Shown here: one piece after another, positions 23,655 to 35,170 of the stretch
Layout: the number at the start of each line of letters is the position of its first letter
Position numbering within the stretch: the first letter of the stretch is position 1
Source: Trichopria drosophilae
Taxonomy: Eukaryota; Arthropoda; Insecta; Hymenoptera; Diapriidae
Length of the DNA stretch: 64,000 nt
Direction of reading: 5' to 3'
Assembly (NCBI GenBank): GCA_030407085.1
Contig: CM059585.1
Coordinates: 1,187,001 to 1,251,000 of the forward strand
The notes under the pieces: generated by a model
Told to the model about the DNA's origin: nothing
Seen by the model: the letters and a program-made list of their open reading frames with translations, nothing else
Database searches by the model: none
Position numbers and translations under genes: made by a program

Positions 23655-23945
23655 TGGGGAAATCGAAATGAATGCAATATTATTCCTCTGCAATTAAATA
23701 AATCCAAATTTGTATGACCCGTCAAACATGGTCCATTTTAATCATTTTTTTCACGCTTTGCATACACTGTTCAGCTTAGGTGCCTTCCCACGTGCGGGTA
23801 TCCCTTAGCTTCATTATAAAAAAAAAAAATAATTGAAATTTGTGCACACGTTTTTGCGTAAGTTGGTGGCCAAATGGCTTCCGGTTTCCTGGTTCCTAAC
23901 CAGCCATTAGGTGGCGGCACATCCGAGGTACGGAGCACTCTTAAG
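23655..23945 (+). repeat. dispersed repeat R-B, copy 2
   Basis: This is the second copy of the 19016-19315 repeat, with small indels and the same right end (ATCCGAGGTACGGAGCACTC). Confidence 0.8.
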
Positions 23946-26184
23946 AAAAGTAGTTGATTGTAGCAATTTGAGCTCTAATTCAAAATCAGTAAACAACATC
24001 ACATTTCCTACAAAATATGCATTTCTAAAATTCATTTTATAATTAGTCGATACATTTTATTATGCTAAAGGGACGCAAAATTGTTTTTGAAAATACGCTT
24101 TATTGTGTATGACATAATAATGTTTAACAGACGTGGATGATCTTTATGGAAAGTCCAACGCTTATGCCGATTACCTTTTATTTTCTGACTTAAAGTTTGC
24201 CCAATGATCAGGAAAAGAATCCATTATAATATTTTGATCCCCAGTTGTTGGGCATTTATTCTCGTATAATAGTACTTTTTGGTCCTAGGCCGTAAAATTT
24301 TACGGCCGAGGAGCGAACACTATTTTTTGATACACTGTTCGCAAAAGTAGGCACTTTACCGGCTGTTTGTGGTCCGTAAAGTGCGGAGATCAGTCCGTAA
24401 AATCACACTTTATGGACTAATAGGAGTACATAAAGTGTCTACTTAACGGACACGTGTATCAAAATATAATTAAATAAATAATTTAGTGATTTACCATTAC
24501 TCGTTTCACTGCAGACCACAATACCACCCCTTTTCTTTTACATGCATGGAAAGGCGAATAAAAGTTTACACCTTTTAAAGAATGAGCAAAACTTATCCAA
24601 ATATGAAGACGGAGCAACATTGTGTTTTACAATAAGCACGAACCATCAAACTACTGAAATTGAAACCTAAGAAATGTGCTTAAGCAATAAAAAAGTATAA
24701 CGTTTGGACATAAAATGCCAATTTGTTATTGTAGACTATTAGTATGTGGAAATTAGGGAATTGGAAATAAGAAAACGAAATGACAGGTTAACATAACATT
24801 GCACTCTTTTAACGTGCCAAAATGAAAGCACTTCTCTTTTAAAACACATAAATAATATTGCTATTTATTTTTTTATTTCTTGAAAAATATGGCTCTCGGC
24901 CATGCGCCGCGCCGTCTCTGGTGCAAATTGCTATTAAATGTTTAATACATAACAAAATGTGTTTCATACTTGAATCTTTACGTTTTATAGTACACAAAAC
25001 AGTTAAGTAATAAACTGAATATTTTCAAATGCAAATTGTAATCCAAGAATGCATGTGTCTCGTAAATGTTTGTTGTTTTGGTCTGCATAAGCACCAATTT
25101 GATACTGGTCTATCCTGCGGCAACTTCAAAATGTGAATAACAAAGCCGCGCTTTACTTTCATCAACGCAGCGACATCTACCTAATTCGCAACCTTTGTAA
25201 CTACATTGTAACGAGAACATTTTTTCCGCAGTTAACTCCCCCTGGAATCAATCTCTCAAGCTCAGTTGTGTTTGGTTTCATCTCTGGATCTAAGATGGGG
25301 CTGCTAATTTACATCATTCAATATCCCATGGATATTTAAGTTCAATTCCATCCTGAAGTTCCTTTTAACGATACTCTGTCAGCCCATCGGATAATAGTTC
25401 GTGCTTCGAATGCAATTTTTCTTGGATTCCTTTCTTTTATTGGACCCAGGGTTCGGAGAATCTTTTCATACAATACTGGAGGAGGATCATGGAAAGTGTT
25501 TTCTATGTCCATTATATTTATTGTAGCCTGCTCCACGCCTTTTTTTGTATCATTAGTGGGCGGCGTAACGTCGCCAATGTCTGTCAAAATGGAGGTAGCT
25601 TTTTATTGCCTTCTGCACTAACAGCATCTAGAAAAGCAGATAGATGCAGTGAAATGGAGTATACTGGGTGACTGTCCTTCAAGATAAGTTCTACGTGTCG
25701 GTGACGATTCGATCGCGATGCGGACTTCCTTTATCTACATAATAACACCATTTATCGAACCTAATAAAGTTTCCCCGAAATATATTATCTGCTAATCGAT
25801 CCCCATTTCACTTACTCTAAGCATGTCAGGGACACTATACGTTGTAAATCAGACATTATGTATAAAACAAATAGTCCAAATAAATTTAGGGAGTACTCAA
25901 ATAACATACTGTTATTATCGCCACGTAGCAATTTTTGACGAAACTCATTTTGCCAAGAATGTCAACAAATGAAGATATAAATGAGTCTTCAATAAATTTG
26001 ATATGTCTCCAATTCTTCGATTTCAAATACTTTATTTTGAATACCTTTTCAGGTTTTATTTTGTTATTTTCAGACAATAGACTTTCTTCTAGGTTTTACA
26101 TTTTACGATTAGATTTTATTGCACGAAAGGGTGTTAAATGTAACATTAATAATTTTATTAACCATAAACAAAAACAATACTTCT
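23946..26184. other. intergenic, with a small fold-back near 24.3 kb
   Basis: Positions 24288-24307 are a perfect 20-bp palindrome, GGCCGTAAAATTTTACGGCC. Beside it, 24335-24371 and 24434-24472 are imperfect inverted repeats beginning TTTGATACAC. A 30-bp scrap of the L1 LTR (GATCGCGATGCGGACTTCCT) is at 25709-25728. Otherwise nothing is recognised. Confidence 0.5.
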
Positions 26185-26614
26185 TGTTAACGAATGGTGA
26201 AAGGGCTTCCAATAAAACGCGCAATTTGATCGGCCACAAAAAACTATTTAAAATTTATTGCGATCAATTGGTGACGATCCGATCGCGACGCGGACTTCTC
26301 CTCGCCTCGGAAAACCTACTCTCCTCTCCCGATCGTCAATTTTTTACATCTTGGTTCAACTTTTCCATTTCTCGAACATTTAAATAGACTACAACGACAT
26401 ATAATGCAGCGATATTATAATATTCGAATTACAAATAATTGTATCAAGGTCGTCACCATTTTGAAGGGTCTTTTACATAATTTACCTAACAGGCCTGCTT
26501 CACTTTGAGAGGTACCCCCATTCGGGTGTGCAATGGCGTAGGGAACACCACCTTTGTGGGAAAAAAACAACGCCGGATACCGCAGTCAATAAAACATCGA
26601 TTCTGTCCGTAACA
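26185..26614 (+). mobile_element. solo LTR, family L1, copy 2 (430 bp)
   Basis: It begins TGTTAACG and ends CCGTAACA. The flanking pentamers CTTCT (26180-26184) and CTTGT (26615-26619) differ by one base and may be a decayed target-site duplication. This is the simplest copy and defines the canonical length. No internal region is attached. Confidence 0.8.
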
Positions 26615-26700
26615 CTTGTGTTACGCTCGATCCCCAGGTGGAAAAGTCTGTAATTTGCCGGACCTGACGAACGGCACGGTACCGCTGCGGTAATAAATCA

Positions 26701-26713
26701 TGTACAACACCAG
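26701..26713 (+). repeat. 13-bp target-site duplication of the R1-type LINE (left)
   Basis: TGTACAACACCAG here is repeated at 33784-33796, immediately outside the two ends of the LINE. Confidence 0.85.
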
Positions 26714-28517
26714 TTTTTTTTTTTTTTTTTTTTTTCCGAAGAGGGGAGGAATGCTTTACGCACCATAATGGAGCCATCGGGGCTCCCCCGTGTGTGGGAC
26801 TCTCCTCCAAGCAGGCATACCCACTAAACCTCCACCTCTTTCCTCTCCCTGACCATAATCCACTCCGGGACCAAAGCTTGCGCATTACTTCGGAGTGGGG
26901 CCTAATTACCAGCATGATTGGCTGCCTTCTTGTCTCATGAGGTCAGATGCTTTTACTCACGCTCTTCGCTCTTTTTCGTGCGGAGAACAGTTTCCACGTA
27001 CAAGGATACCTTTTCCCAGTTCGTCTCGCTGCTCAGCATGATGTCTACAATGACATCGGGTGTAATCTCGCTGCCCAGCTGCTCTTCTAGCGCATTTTTT
27101 TTCGCCGTCCATCGATCGCACTCAAAGAAGGTGTGCCTAGGTGTATCCGGTTTCTCGCACCCGTACATACATTGAGGGGTTGGGCGGATGTGTCGCCTGA
27201 ACAGGTAGCTCTGGAAGAACCCATGTCCAGTCAGAAACTGTGTCAAGTGGTAGTTCGTTTCCCCATGTTTCCTCTCGATCCAGGGGACCACATTGGAAAT
27301 CAGAGTATGTGTCCACTTTGCCATGTTTGTATCTTCAGCCCATCGCCTTTGCCACAGCTGCAGCATACGTTCTCTCTCCGACGTTCTGATAGCGGCTATA
27401 CTAGTGCTATTTTCTTGCTTCTGGTGGTATACACGTTGTCTCTCCTGAGCAAGCAGATCGATGGGGGGAGTACTGGCTACCACTAGGACCGCCAGTTGCG
27501 ACACGGTCCGTATGCACACGTTACCCGGAGTGCTGCTACCCTCTGTGTAGATAGCAACCGCCCACGGAATTTTTTACTTTTTGTGGTGTCTGCCCACACT
27601 TCTGCACCGTACAGCAGTATTGATTGCACAACATTCATCAGTGTCCTTCTTTTTGTAGTTTTGGGGCCTGAGATATTAGGCATGAGACGTGCCAGCGATG
27701 CTGTGACTTTGGCAGCCTTTTCGGTCGCTTGCCTGATGTGCCTCCAGTGCGTGAGCTTACAGTCGAGAGTCTCCCCGAGGTATTTAATGGCGTCCCTGGA
27801 TGTTATCATTGTGCCGAAGAGGCTCATCGTGAGAGGTTGCGCAAATATCCTTTTTCTGCTGAGCACCACCATCTCAGTCTTGCTCATGGCGAGTTGGAGG
27901 CCATGATCGTGTAGCCACTCGCGTATGCGGGCCATGATCGTCGCTACTCTCCTCTCTGCTTGATCCGGGTTCTTAGCAAGGATTGCAATCGCGATGTCGT
28001 CAGCGTATGCGATGATTTTAGCATAGCTTGGCAGTACCATCTGCAGCACACCATCGTACGTAATATTCCAGAGGTCAGGGCCCAGTACCGACCCCTGGGC
28101 GACACCAGCCGTGATGTTATGTGTCCGGGTGCCATCTAATGTGCTGTATATTAAGACACGGTCCTCCATATAATTGTCAAGGACACGTCTGAGGTAGTCT
28201 GGCACTTCGAATCGGTGCTCCAACGCCTCCATGATGTCGATCCACCTGACTGAGTTGAAGGCATTCTTAACGTCCAGTGTAATTACTACGCAAGCTTCTC
28301 TTGACCTGTTGTTGCCTAGCCATGCTTTTTGTGCGATACTTACTACTTCCTGGATAGCGCCGATAGTAGAGTGCTGAGCTCTGAACCCGTGCTGCGATTC
28401 GGAGAGACCGCCAGATTTCTTTACCGCCTCCTGTAGTCGCACCTTCAGCAGCTTCTCGTACATCTTTCCTGCGTTGTCAAGCATGCAGAGAGGTCTGTAT
28501 GATGACGGAGTGATGGG

Positions 28518-30723
28518 CACGGTGAGCTTCAAGCATTTTTTGGTTAAACTAAAATGGCGATGAAAACTATTATCAGAACATGATTGGTATATCATTCAAG
28601 ATCACAAAACTGTGCTTACTGAAATCGTAACTGATCCCGTTTTTGAGAAAATGTAAAATTACAATTTCGAAAAATGAAACATGTAGGAACATTGGAAATG
28701 TTTTCGAGAACGCATTCATATACATATTTAGGCCTTCTGTGGCCTAAAAAGCTTAAATTGGTGCCCAAAAATTATCAAGCAGAAATATTTGAAGCAAACG
28801 CATGCCGCAAACTGTTGCAGACAGATTAAATGATCCTGACATGTATGGAAGCAATGATTTTCTTCAGATAGTTCCATTTGTATCAGTTTTCAAAGCCATG
28901 AATAATGTGATTCAAGATTTTAAAAATTTGTTATATAACTGTTACTCTTGTGTTTGCAGGGAAATAAATAATAATAATTTAGATAAGCGTATTCATGAAT
29001 TAAATAAAATATATAAAAGTACAGGAGTTCCCGAAACTTTAAAAATGCACACAATTTTGTATCATTTTTATCATTGCTTACATTTTTGGGTAATAAAGGG
29101 TTTAGATTTTGCTCGGAACAAGCTGGCGAGTCCATCCATAGAGAATTCTTGAAATTTTGAGAGCGTCACAGAATCAATTTGATGACAGATCCTACACTGT
29201 CGAGGGAGCTACTCCTCCAAAGTCGGGAGCAAACACATTAAAAACATAATTAAGTTAATAAAATACGATCAAACATAAAAAAAGAATATTTTATATTAAT
29301 TTTGTTTCGGCTCATCATTACAAATGTCCATGTAACATTTCCCGATGCTAAAATCATCTAAAAGCTTTAAAAATTCATTCATATGGTTGTTAAAATTAAA
29401 ATTTTGTATAATTATTTTTTAAATCTTTTAAACTATTTTACAGTCTAAAAATGTTACATGGATATTTGTAATTATGAAACGAATACTATGTTTCAATTTT
29501 CGGTAAACCTTCGGATGACGCACCTGTTCGAAATCGAAAAATCGACGAGGTGCATTTGATGTATTTTCGCCTTCTGAAAATTTTCGAAAAAACAGGCAAA
29601 AAACGCGTTTTTTTTTTAGTTTTTTGCATATATCATAAAATGTACGAACCTTGCGAAAAAATGTTTCAAACAAAAAATGTAGAGCATGAAATTTTGTACC
29701 AAAAAGGTTGAATACATTTGTGTCCTAATCGCAACAGGAAGCCCGAAAAATAGTGATGAAAGTGAATAATTATTCGTCTGGGTGTCTTATGTTTGTAGTA
29801 AAGAGGGGGTCTGGGAGGCGGAGTCTAGTCTAACCTCCAACCATTCAGATAGCACATGGGTTTAATTATCATCCATACCTCTGTGGTTGGAGGTTAGGTA
29901 AGTATACAAAGGGGGATCTGGGGGGCGGAGGTATGATAATTAAACCCATGTGCTATGGTTGGAGGTTAGTTTTAATCGATTAGGAAATTATTTATATCTA
30001 GTACCAGGTAGAAAGAAACCCATCATGTCAATGTTCATCCCTCATTTATGGGCTTGCTGTCGCAATTACGAACAAAATGTATATAACCTTTTTTATCAAT
30101 AATTTTGTGGTATACAACATTTGTTGGAAATATTTTGTGGTCCGATGCGTATTTATCGACATAAATGCAAAAAGTTTTTTTTGCTATTTTTTCAAGATAG
30201 CGGCTTTACACCCGACCGCCAGTTTTTATTGCGATATTCGTTATCAGGAGTCCAAAATACATCGAGAACATGTGGCCGATTTTTTTATTTCAAACAGGTG
30301 CGTCATCCGAAGGTTTATCCAAATTTGTTTCAAAATAATAACAAAATTTAAAAAAAAAGAATAAAATAACCAAAAACAATAAAATTTTTTTAAATATTTA
30401 AAAAATAAAAATAAATGAATAAATAATAAAAAATTTGAAAAAAATGGAACTATACTCCCACTATGTCCTCGTCGTTGGTGATTTATTGGTTTACAACTCT
30501 CAGGGTTACGCAGAGAATGGTAAACTAATAAATTAATGCAATGAATAGCAATCATAAATCTTATATTTACCGACAATAGTAATTTTATATTTTCTCAAAA
30601 ACGGGATCAGTTACGATTTAAGTACGAGCCGTTTTGTGGTCTTGAATGATATACCAATCATGTGCTGATGGCAGTTTTCATCGCCATTTTCATTTAACCG
30701 AAAGATGCTTGAAGCTCACTGTG
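28518..30723. mobile_element. 2.2-kb TIR DNA transposon inserted in the LINE reverse transcriptase
   Basis: Terminal inverted repeats of about 135 bp (28518-28652 and 30589-30723) begin CAC(G/A)GTGAGCTTCAAGCAT and are about 85-90% alike by eye. TGGG abuts both ends and may be a 4-bp target duplication. The LINE RT frame resumes on either side. The interior holds a degraded protein fragment (28740-29215), a long inverted repeat (29500-29672 against 30126-30330) and a tight hairpin (29834-29966). I cannot assign the superfamily. Confidence 0.75.
28740..29215 (+). pseudogene. fragment of an unclassified transposon protein
   Basis: The frames read FEANACRKLLQTD, NDFLQIVPFVSVFKAMNNV, NKIYKSTGVPETLKMHTIL and, after a frameshift, EQAGESIHREFLKF. 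I recall this combination (a CRxLL box, a TPKxH-like segment, EQAGExxHxxF) from repetitive, unclassified insect and cnidarian proteins, but I cannot name the family. Two or three frameshifts and stops show that it is dead. Lying inside the TIR element, it is the best candidate for what remains of that element's own gene. Confidence 0.5.
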
Positions 30724-30976
30724 TGGGGGAGCCTTTCCCTTTGTCGATCAGGACCAATCTCTGCCTTTTCCATGTGCTCGGGAAGATGCCTGCTTCCGGT
30801 GAGGCATTGTACATCCTGAGGAGCAGTTCTGGGTATTCTGTTGCGACCACCTTCATAGCCTCGGCAGGTATTCCATCCGGGCCCGGGGCCTTCCGATTAC
30901 CGAGTGCGTCCGCCGCCTGTTTGACTTCCCTAACACTGAAGAGAGGGATGTCATCCTGGACTTGAATGTGCCTATG

Positions 30977-31258
30977 CACGGAGAGAAGAACGTCGGGTGA
31001 AACTCTGTACCGTGGCTGACTAGAAAGTCGTTACGGAGTGTGCCGCGAAATGGCGCGGCGAGCGCCAGGCAAAGTCCCGATGCTATCCGGCAACAATCCC
31101 GATAGCTTAATCGGAAATTTCGGATTAGGCAATACATAGATTCGACGTATGCCTCCGGGACTTTGCCTGGCGCTCGCCGCGCCATTTCGCGGCACACTCC
31201 GTAACGACTTTCTAGTCAGCCACGGTACAGAGTTTCACCCGACGTTCTTCTCTCCGTG
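30977..31258. mobile_element. 282-bp fold-back MITE with 102-bp arms
   Basis: The left arm 30977-31078 (starting CACGGAGAGAAGAACGTCGG) and the right arm 31157-31258 are exact reverse complements as far as I can read, around a 78-bp loop. It separates the LINE linker (31446-31259) from the RT start (30976), so it inserted into the LINE. The absence of mismatches suggests a recent insertion or ongoing arm correction. No clear target-site duplication was found. Confidence 0.85.
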
Positions 31259-32245
31259 TGCGCGCTTACTGGATGTTGAGGGAATAGCGTATTAATCCCC
31301 GTTTCCATGGTATTTACATCGCCTTGTATGGGGGGTGCTTGGAGGCCTAAACGGCGCATGACGATATTATAACCGAGACCCCAAGTATCTCGGTTAATGT
31401 CGTCGCAGACTTCCTTCCAACATCTCAGTTTGCTTTGGCGGATAGCTAATCGCAGGTCTTTTTTAGTATTTTTATACCTTCTGCGTGGTCGGTGTTCCTG
31501 CGTCTATTATGCTGCGCCAGTCGCCTACATCGTAGTGCCGTCCGTCTTTTTTCGGCGATTTCCTCTGTCCACCAATAGGCTGGTTTGCGGTGGTACCCCG
31601 TTGTGCGCTTAGGCATTGATGCTTCGCAGCCTTTGGCAATGGCCCGCATGGTCCATAGGACAAGCTCCTCCACTTCTGCCTTAGTAGGGCGAGAGGTGGC
31701 TATCGTTGTTCGGCACATGATCCTCTTCTGTAGGGCGTCCCGGAAGGCTGAGAGATCCAGCTTGTCTGCATTCCACTTGGAGGTAGTTGGCCTGGTGTAG
31801 TCTATTCGGGGGGTTCTGCTGGTGTGGTTAGATTCCAGGGTGAACTTAATATATTGGTGGTCGCTGCCATTAAAGTTCTCCAATACACGCCAGTTCCTTA
31901 TTCTGGTCGATAGGTCTGACGAGGCACAGGTGATATCGATGATCGTTCCTCTACAGCCAGTTCGTCTGTATGTTGGCGAGTTTCCTTCATTCAGCAGAAC
32001 GGCGTCGGTTCTTGCGATCAGCTCGACAAGAGCTGCACCTCTAGGACATGTTCTCGGCTCTCCCCACTCTACAGCCTTGGCATTGAAGTCGCCAGCGAGT
32101 ATGAAGTGACCGTTAGTCTGACGCACGACGTCTTCAACCGCCGCGAGTTTTGTCCGGTAGGTATTGATACCTTCATTAGGTGATAGATAGCAGCTCATGA
32201 GAAATAGGCCCCCACTCTCCACCCATACAAATCCATCACCCTTGC

Positions 32246-32860
32246 TGTTACGGACAGAATCGATGTTTTATCGACTGCGGTACCCGGCGTAGGTTTTTCC
32301 CACAAAGGTGGTTTTCCCTACGCCATTGCACACCCGAATGGGGGTACCTCTTAAAATGAAGGTGTCCTGTTAGGAAAATTATGTAAAGGCCCTTCAAAAT
32401 GGTGACGATCTCGATAAAATTATTTGTGTTACGGACAGAATCGATGTTTTATCGACTGCGGTACCCGGCGTAGGTTTTTCCCACAAAGGTGGTTTTCCCT
32501 ACGCCATTGCACACCCGAATGGGGGTACATCTTAAAATGAAGGTGTCCTGTTAGGAAAATTATGTAAAGGCCCTTCAAAATGGTGACGATCTCGATAAAA
32601 TTATTTGTAATTCGAATAATATAATATCGATGTATAATATGACGTAGTAGTCTCTTTAAATGTTCGAGAGTTTGAAAAATCGAACGAAGATGTGAAAAAG
32701 TGACGATCGGGGAGAGAGAACGTTCCGGAACGCGAGAGCGTTAGGAAGTCCGCGTCGCGATCGGATCGTCACCGGTTGATCGCTAATAAATAGTCTATAT
32801 TTTCTTTCGGCCGATCAAATCGTGTGTGTTATTAAAAGGCCCTTCCACCAGTCGTTTACA
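32246..32860 (-). mobile_element. solo LTR, family L1, copy 3, with an internal 181-bp tandem duplication
   Basis: It is inverted relative to copies 1 and 2. The + strand starts TGTTACGGACAG and ends CGTTTACA, and a 5-bp duplication CTTGC flanks it (32241-32245 and 32861-32865). The first 181 bp (32246-32426) are repeated head to tail starting at 32427; subtracting one unit gives 434 bp, close to the 430 bp of copy 2. It splits the LINE endonuclease. Confidence 0.9.
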
Positions 32861-33060
32861 CTTGCCTGTGGTGGTTATTGGAAATTCCTTATTGTTTTTG
32901 ATCCAGATTGCAGTGATTCCCTCATTGTCGCTATACCAGTCTCCGTGGTTCGGGCTCCTGTGCTGCTCGCTCAGCATAAGGATATCCACACTTTGTTCGA
33001 AAATTATCTGCGTCAATAGGTCCTGGGCTAGTCTGGACCGGGCTAGGTTCCCCTGCAGAA

Positions 33061-33783
33061 TTACCGGCATTTTGCTCTCTTTGCTTGCGCAGTCTTGCAT
33101 GCTGTTAAGTATGCCTCACATTTGTGGGACCCAGGGGCGTGATCTAGAGCTGTTTGAATTTTTCGGTCAACGCAGGCGAAACAGGTCACGATACCGACAC
33201 ACGCAGCTGCCTTATGTCCAGGGACACCGCATCTCCAGCAGCATTTCGATCTATCCGGTAGGTCGCAGCTCCCGGCCATGTGTCCGAAGCCTTGACATCT
33301 ATAACATCTAGGGATGCTTTCTTTGACTCGTATTCTACAATTGACCCAGCCAACTTTAAGATGTCCAGCTTTCTCTAGCTTGCCTGCCGCTTTGGCATCC
33401 AGTTCCACAAAGGCAGATACACTCCCCCGGAAGCTCTTGTTGGAGATGGTGCTTCTGGCGTCCTTTAGCAGAACTTCCTCCACGAGGGTAGATAGAGAGT
33501 TCTTGATCTCCTCCACATCCGTTGCAGCGTCCAGGTCTCTCACCTCGACAGTTGTCCGTGGTGCGAGTTGGCTAACGGTACCTCCTTCGCCAACTATTCT
33601 CTGGACTTCATTCCCAAAGTTGGTTCTGTCCTCTTTGGAGGCTCCTACTTCAACCAGTATGTCCCCTTTTTGGGTCTTCCTGATAGACCGTACAGTTATT
33701 CCCAGTTCCTCTGGGTGCACGTTCTTGCGAATATCCTTAAGTACATCTGCGTACATTTTTCCCTCAGCTGGTTTGATGAGGAT
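33061..33783 (-). pseudogene. R1-clade LINE ORF1 (gag-like, zinc knuckles), 5' truncated
   Basis: The LINE part starts at 33783 (ILIKPAEGKMYADVLKDI) and runs to the stop at 33061. The open frame continues upstream into the target site and host flank by chance. The C-terminal zinc knuckles CYRCQGFGHMAGSC and CWRCGVPGHKAAAC are intact, and a third Cys-rich block follows. ORF1 proteins of this clade bind the LINE RNA. The missing N-terminus fits 5' truncation during target-primed reverse transcription. Confidence 0.88.
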
Positions 33784-34121
33784 TGTACAACACCAGTACT
33801 GGTGGCCAGTACCGCGCCAGCAGCTGGCATAGTACTGGTTCAGCACTGGCTGAACACCTGGGTAGAACTGGATTCCAGTACTGCCTTTATACCGATTTTG
33901 AAGTTTTCGCGACGATCGGCACAATACCGGCAATGTACTGGGACTGTACTGATTCAGTATATATAGTTAATTTATAAGTGTGTGCGCGCGCATGTGTGTA
34001 TGTGCGATTGTATGTGTATTCTATTTCTATTAATTTTATTTAATTTATTCTTCATTTTCATCGATACAATTTCAACCCATATGCAGTGGCCACTGTTTCA
34101 CAGACACACGCACGCACACAC
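33784..34121. other. LINE target region rich in CAGTACTGG-like motifs, then CA/TG microsatellites
   Basis: Positions 33784-33796 are the right 13-bp target-site duplication. From 33797 to 33960 there are many overlapping variants of CAGTACTGG and its near palindromes. At 33976-34020 there is a TG/CG-rich simple repeat, and at 34100-34122 a CACACG-rich one. There is no gene. Confidence 0.6.
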
Positions 34122-34341
34122 ATAATTTTCAATTTTATACATAAAAGAAACACTATATTGTGGTAACATATCTATCGAAGCCACTTGGACCTAAATATGA
34201 TTGGACCCCCAAATATAAATATAATTTTATAATATAATTTAAAGATGTTAGTAAACAAACGAGTATTAAGGAATAGCCGACTCTCTACTAGGTCGAAGTT
34301 TCTGAGCGAGCAAAGCGAGCAAGGCACCACGCCAACACTAG
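34122..34341 (+). repeat. dispersed repeat family R-A, copy 2 (CTAG end)
   Basis: It is the most complete short copy: it includes the 5' extension TTTCAATTTTATACAT, also present in copies 3 and 4, and ends CAACACTAG followed by T. Confidence 0.7.
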
Positions 34342-35170
34342 TTTTAAGGTTACATTACAATATTTATTATTTATTTATATGTATAGTGTCGATGGCTGAA
34401 AACTAAACGACAAACGCTGAATGAGCGAAATTTTATAAAATATTTTCCAATTTATAACTAAATTATTGTTAATCTGTTGATGCCTTGATGCCCTTCATGC
34501 AATGTGTAAATTTTACATGGGCGTCCATGAGCATGTGCGCATGTGATGAGTATGAGTATGTTAAAAAAGCACACATGAGATAGGATGAATTTTTATTCTT
34601 TTGTGATGTAATAAATGTTTAATTTGGAATGAAAAACTATTTTATAATTTCAGAAAAAACGATCAAATATCCTCGCTTAAAAGTTGTAACTGAAAGCGAT
34701 TTATTTTTAAATCTCACCGGGATAAAAAAATATCAAATTGATTAGTTGAGAATTGACCAAGCATTTTCGGATATAGATGATTTTTACTTATTTCCGAAAA
34801 TACTCAGTCAATTCCCATTTTTCCCAATTTAAACAAAATCCAGGAGGTGACGTCAGATCGTTATCGATTTGACGAAGAATTATTCGTTAGTTTTATAACC
34901 TAGTACATATTTACATTGCATCATCATTGATTTGAAGCATCGATAAATTATTCTTGTTTTCATGTTTAATAGTTTATTTTAGTTAGTTCCGAGGTAACTG
35001 ATAATATGCAGTTTATGATAATATCTGCGCGTAATAGTATAAGTCGTCATGACAAATTTCCTAAACTGTGTGCATGCAAACTATGGAATAGACATGCTAG
35101 TATATCGACACATATCCTGGAAAGTAGAAATATCATAAACTGCATAAATAGTGGCTAAACAGAAAATAAA
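34342..35170. other. upstream region of IR paralog 3
   Basis: This is AT-rich sequence without a recognised element. The 18-bp motif found upstream of three other IR genes is not present as an exact match. Confidence 0.5.

Larger units (their letters stand above)
26953..33100 (-). pseudogene. R1-clade LINE ORF2 (endonuclease, reverse transcriptase, CCHC), interrupted
   Basis: The start at 33100 overlaps the end of ORF1 by 40 bases. Pieces in order: endonuclease N-terminus 33100-32866 (ILMLSEQHRSPNHGDWYS); after the LTR, 32241-31446, with AGDFNAKAVEWG and the catalytic NGSDHQY; after a frame break near 31446, the linker DTWGLGYNIVMRRL to 31259; after the fold-back, 30976-30724 with RKAPGPDGIPAEA; after the TIR transposon, 28517-27510 with PSSYRPLCMLDNAGK, TLDVKNAFNSV and AYADDIAIAI; and after a frameshift near 27510, the C-terminal domain with the CMYGC...HTFFEC finger, ending at 26953. 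It cannot be functional. Confidence 0.9.
26714..33783 (-). mobile_element. 5'-truncated R1-clade LINE with three nested insertions
   Basis: The element reads on the minus strand. Its 3' poly(A) is the T run at 26714-26737, and its 5' end is at 33783, inside ORF1, so the copy is truncated. Identical 13-mers flank it. Nested inside are a solo LTR (32246-32860), a fold-back (30977-31258) and a TIR transposon (28518-30723); removing them leaves about 4 kb of LINE. The coding order is ORF1 zinc knuckles, endonuclease, reverse transcriptase and C-terminal CCHC, as in the R1 clade. The flanks are neither 28S rDNA nor TTAGG telomere repeats, the usual targets of several R1-clade families. Confidence 0.9.

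Noticed and set aside
25342..25587. 81-codon minus-strand open frame
   Set aside because: I recognise no domain, and there is no supporting splice structure or second copy.
33784..33933. Upstream part of the open frame joined to LINE ORF1
   Set aside because: The target-site duplication shows that the LINE ends at 33783, so the extra codons are host flank read through by chance.
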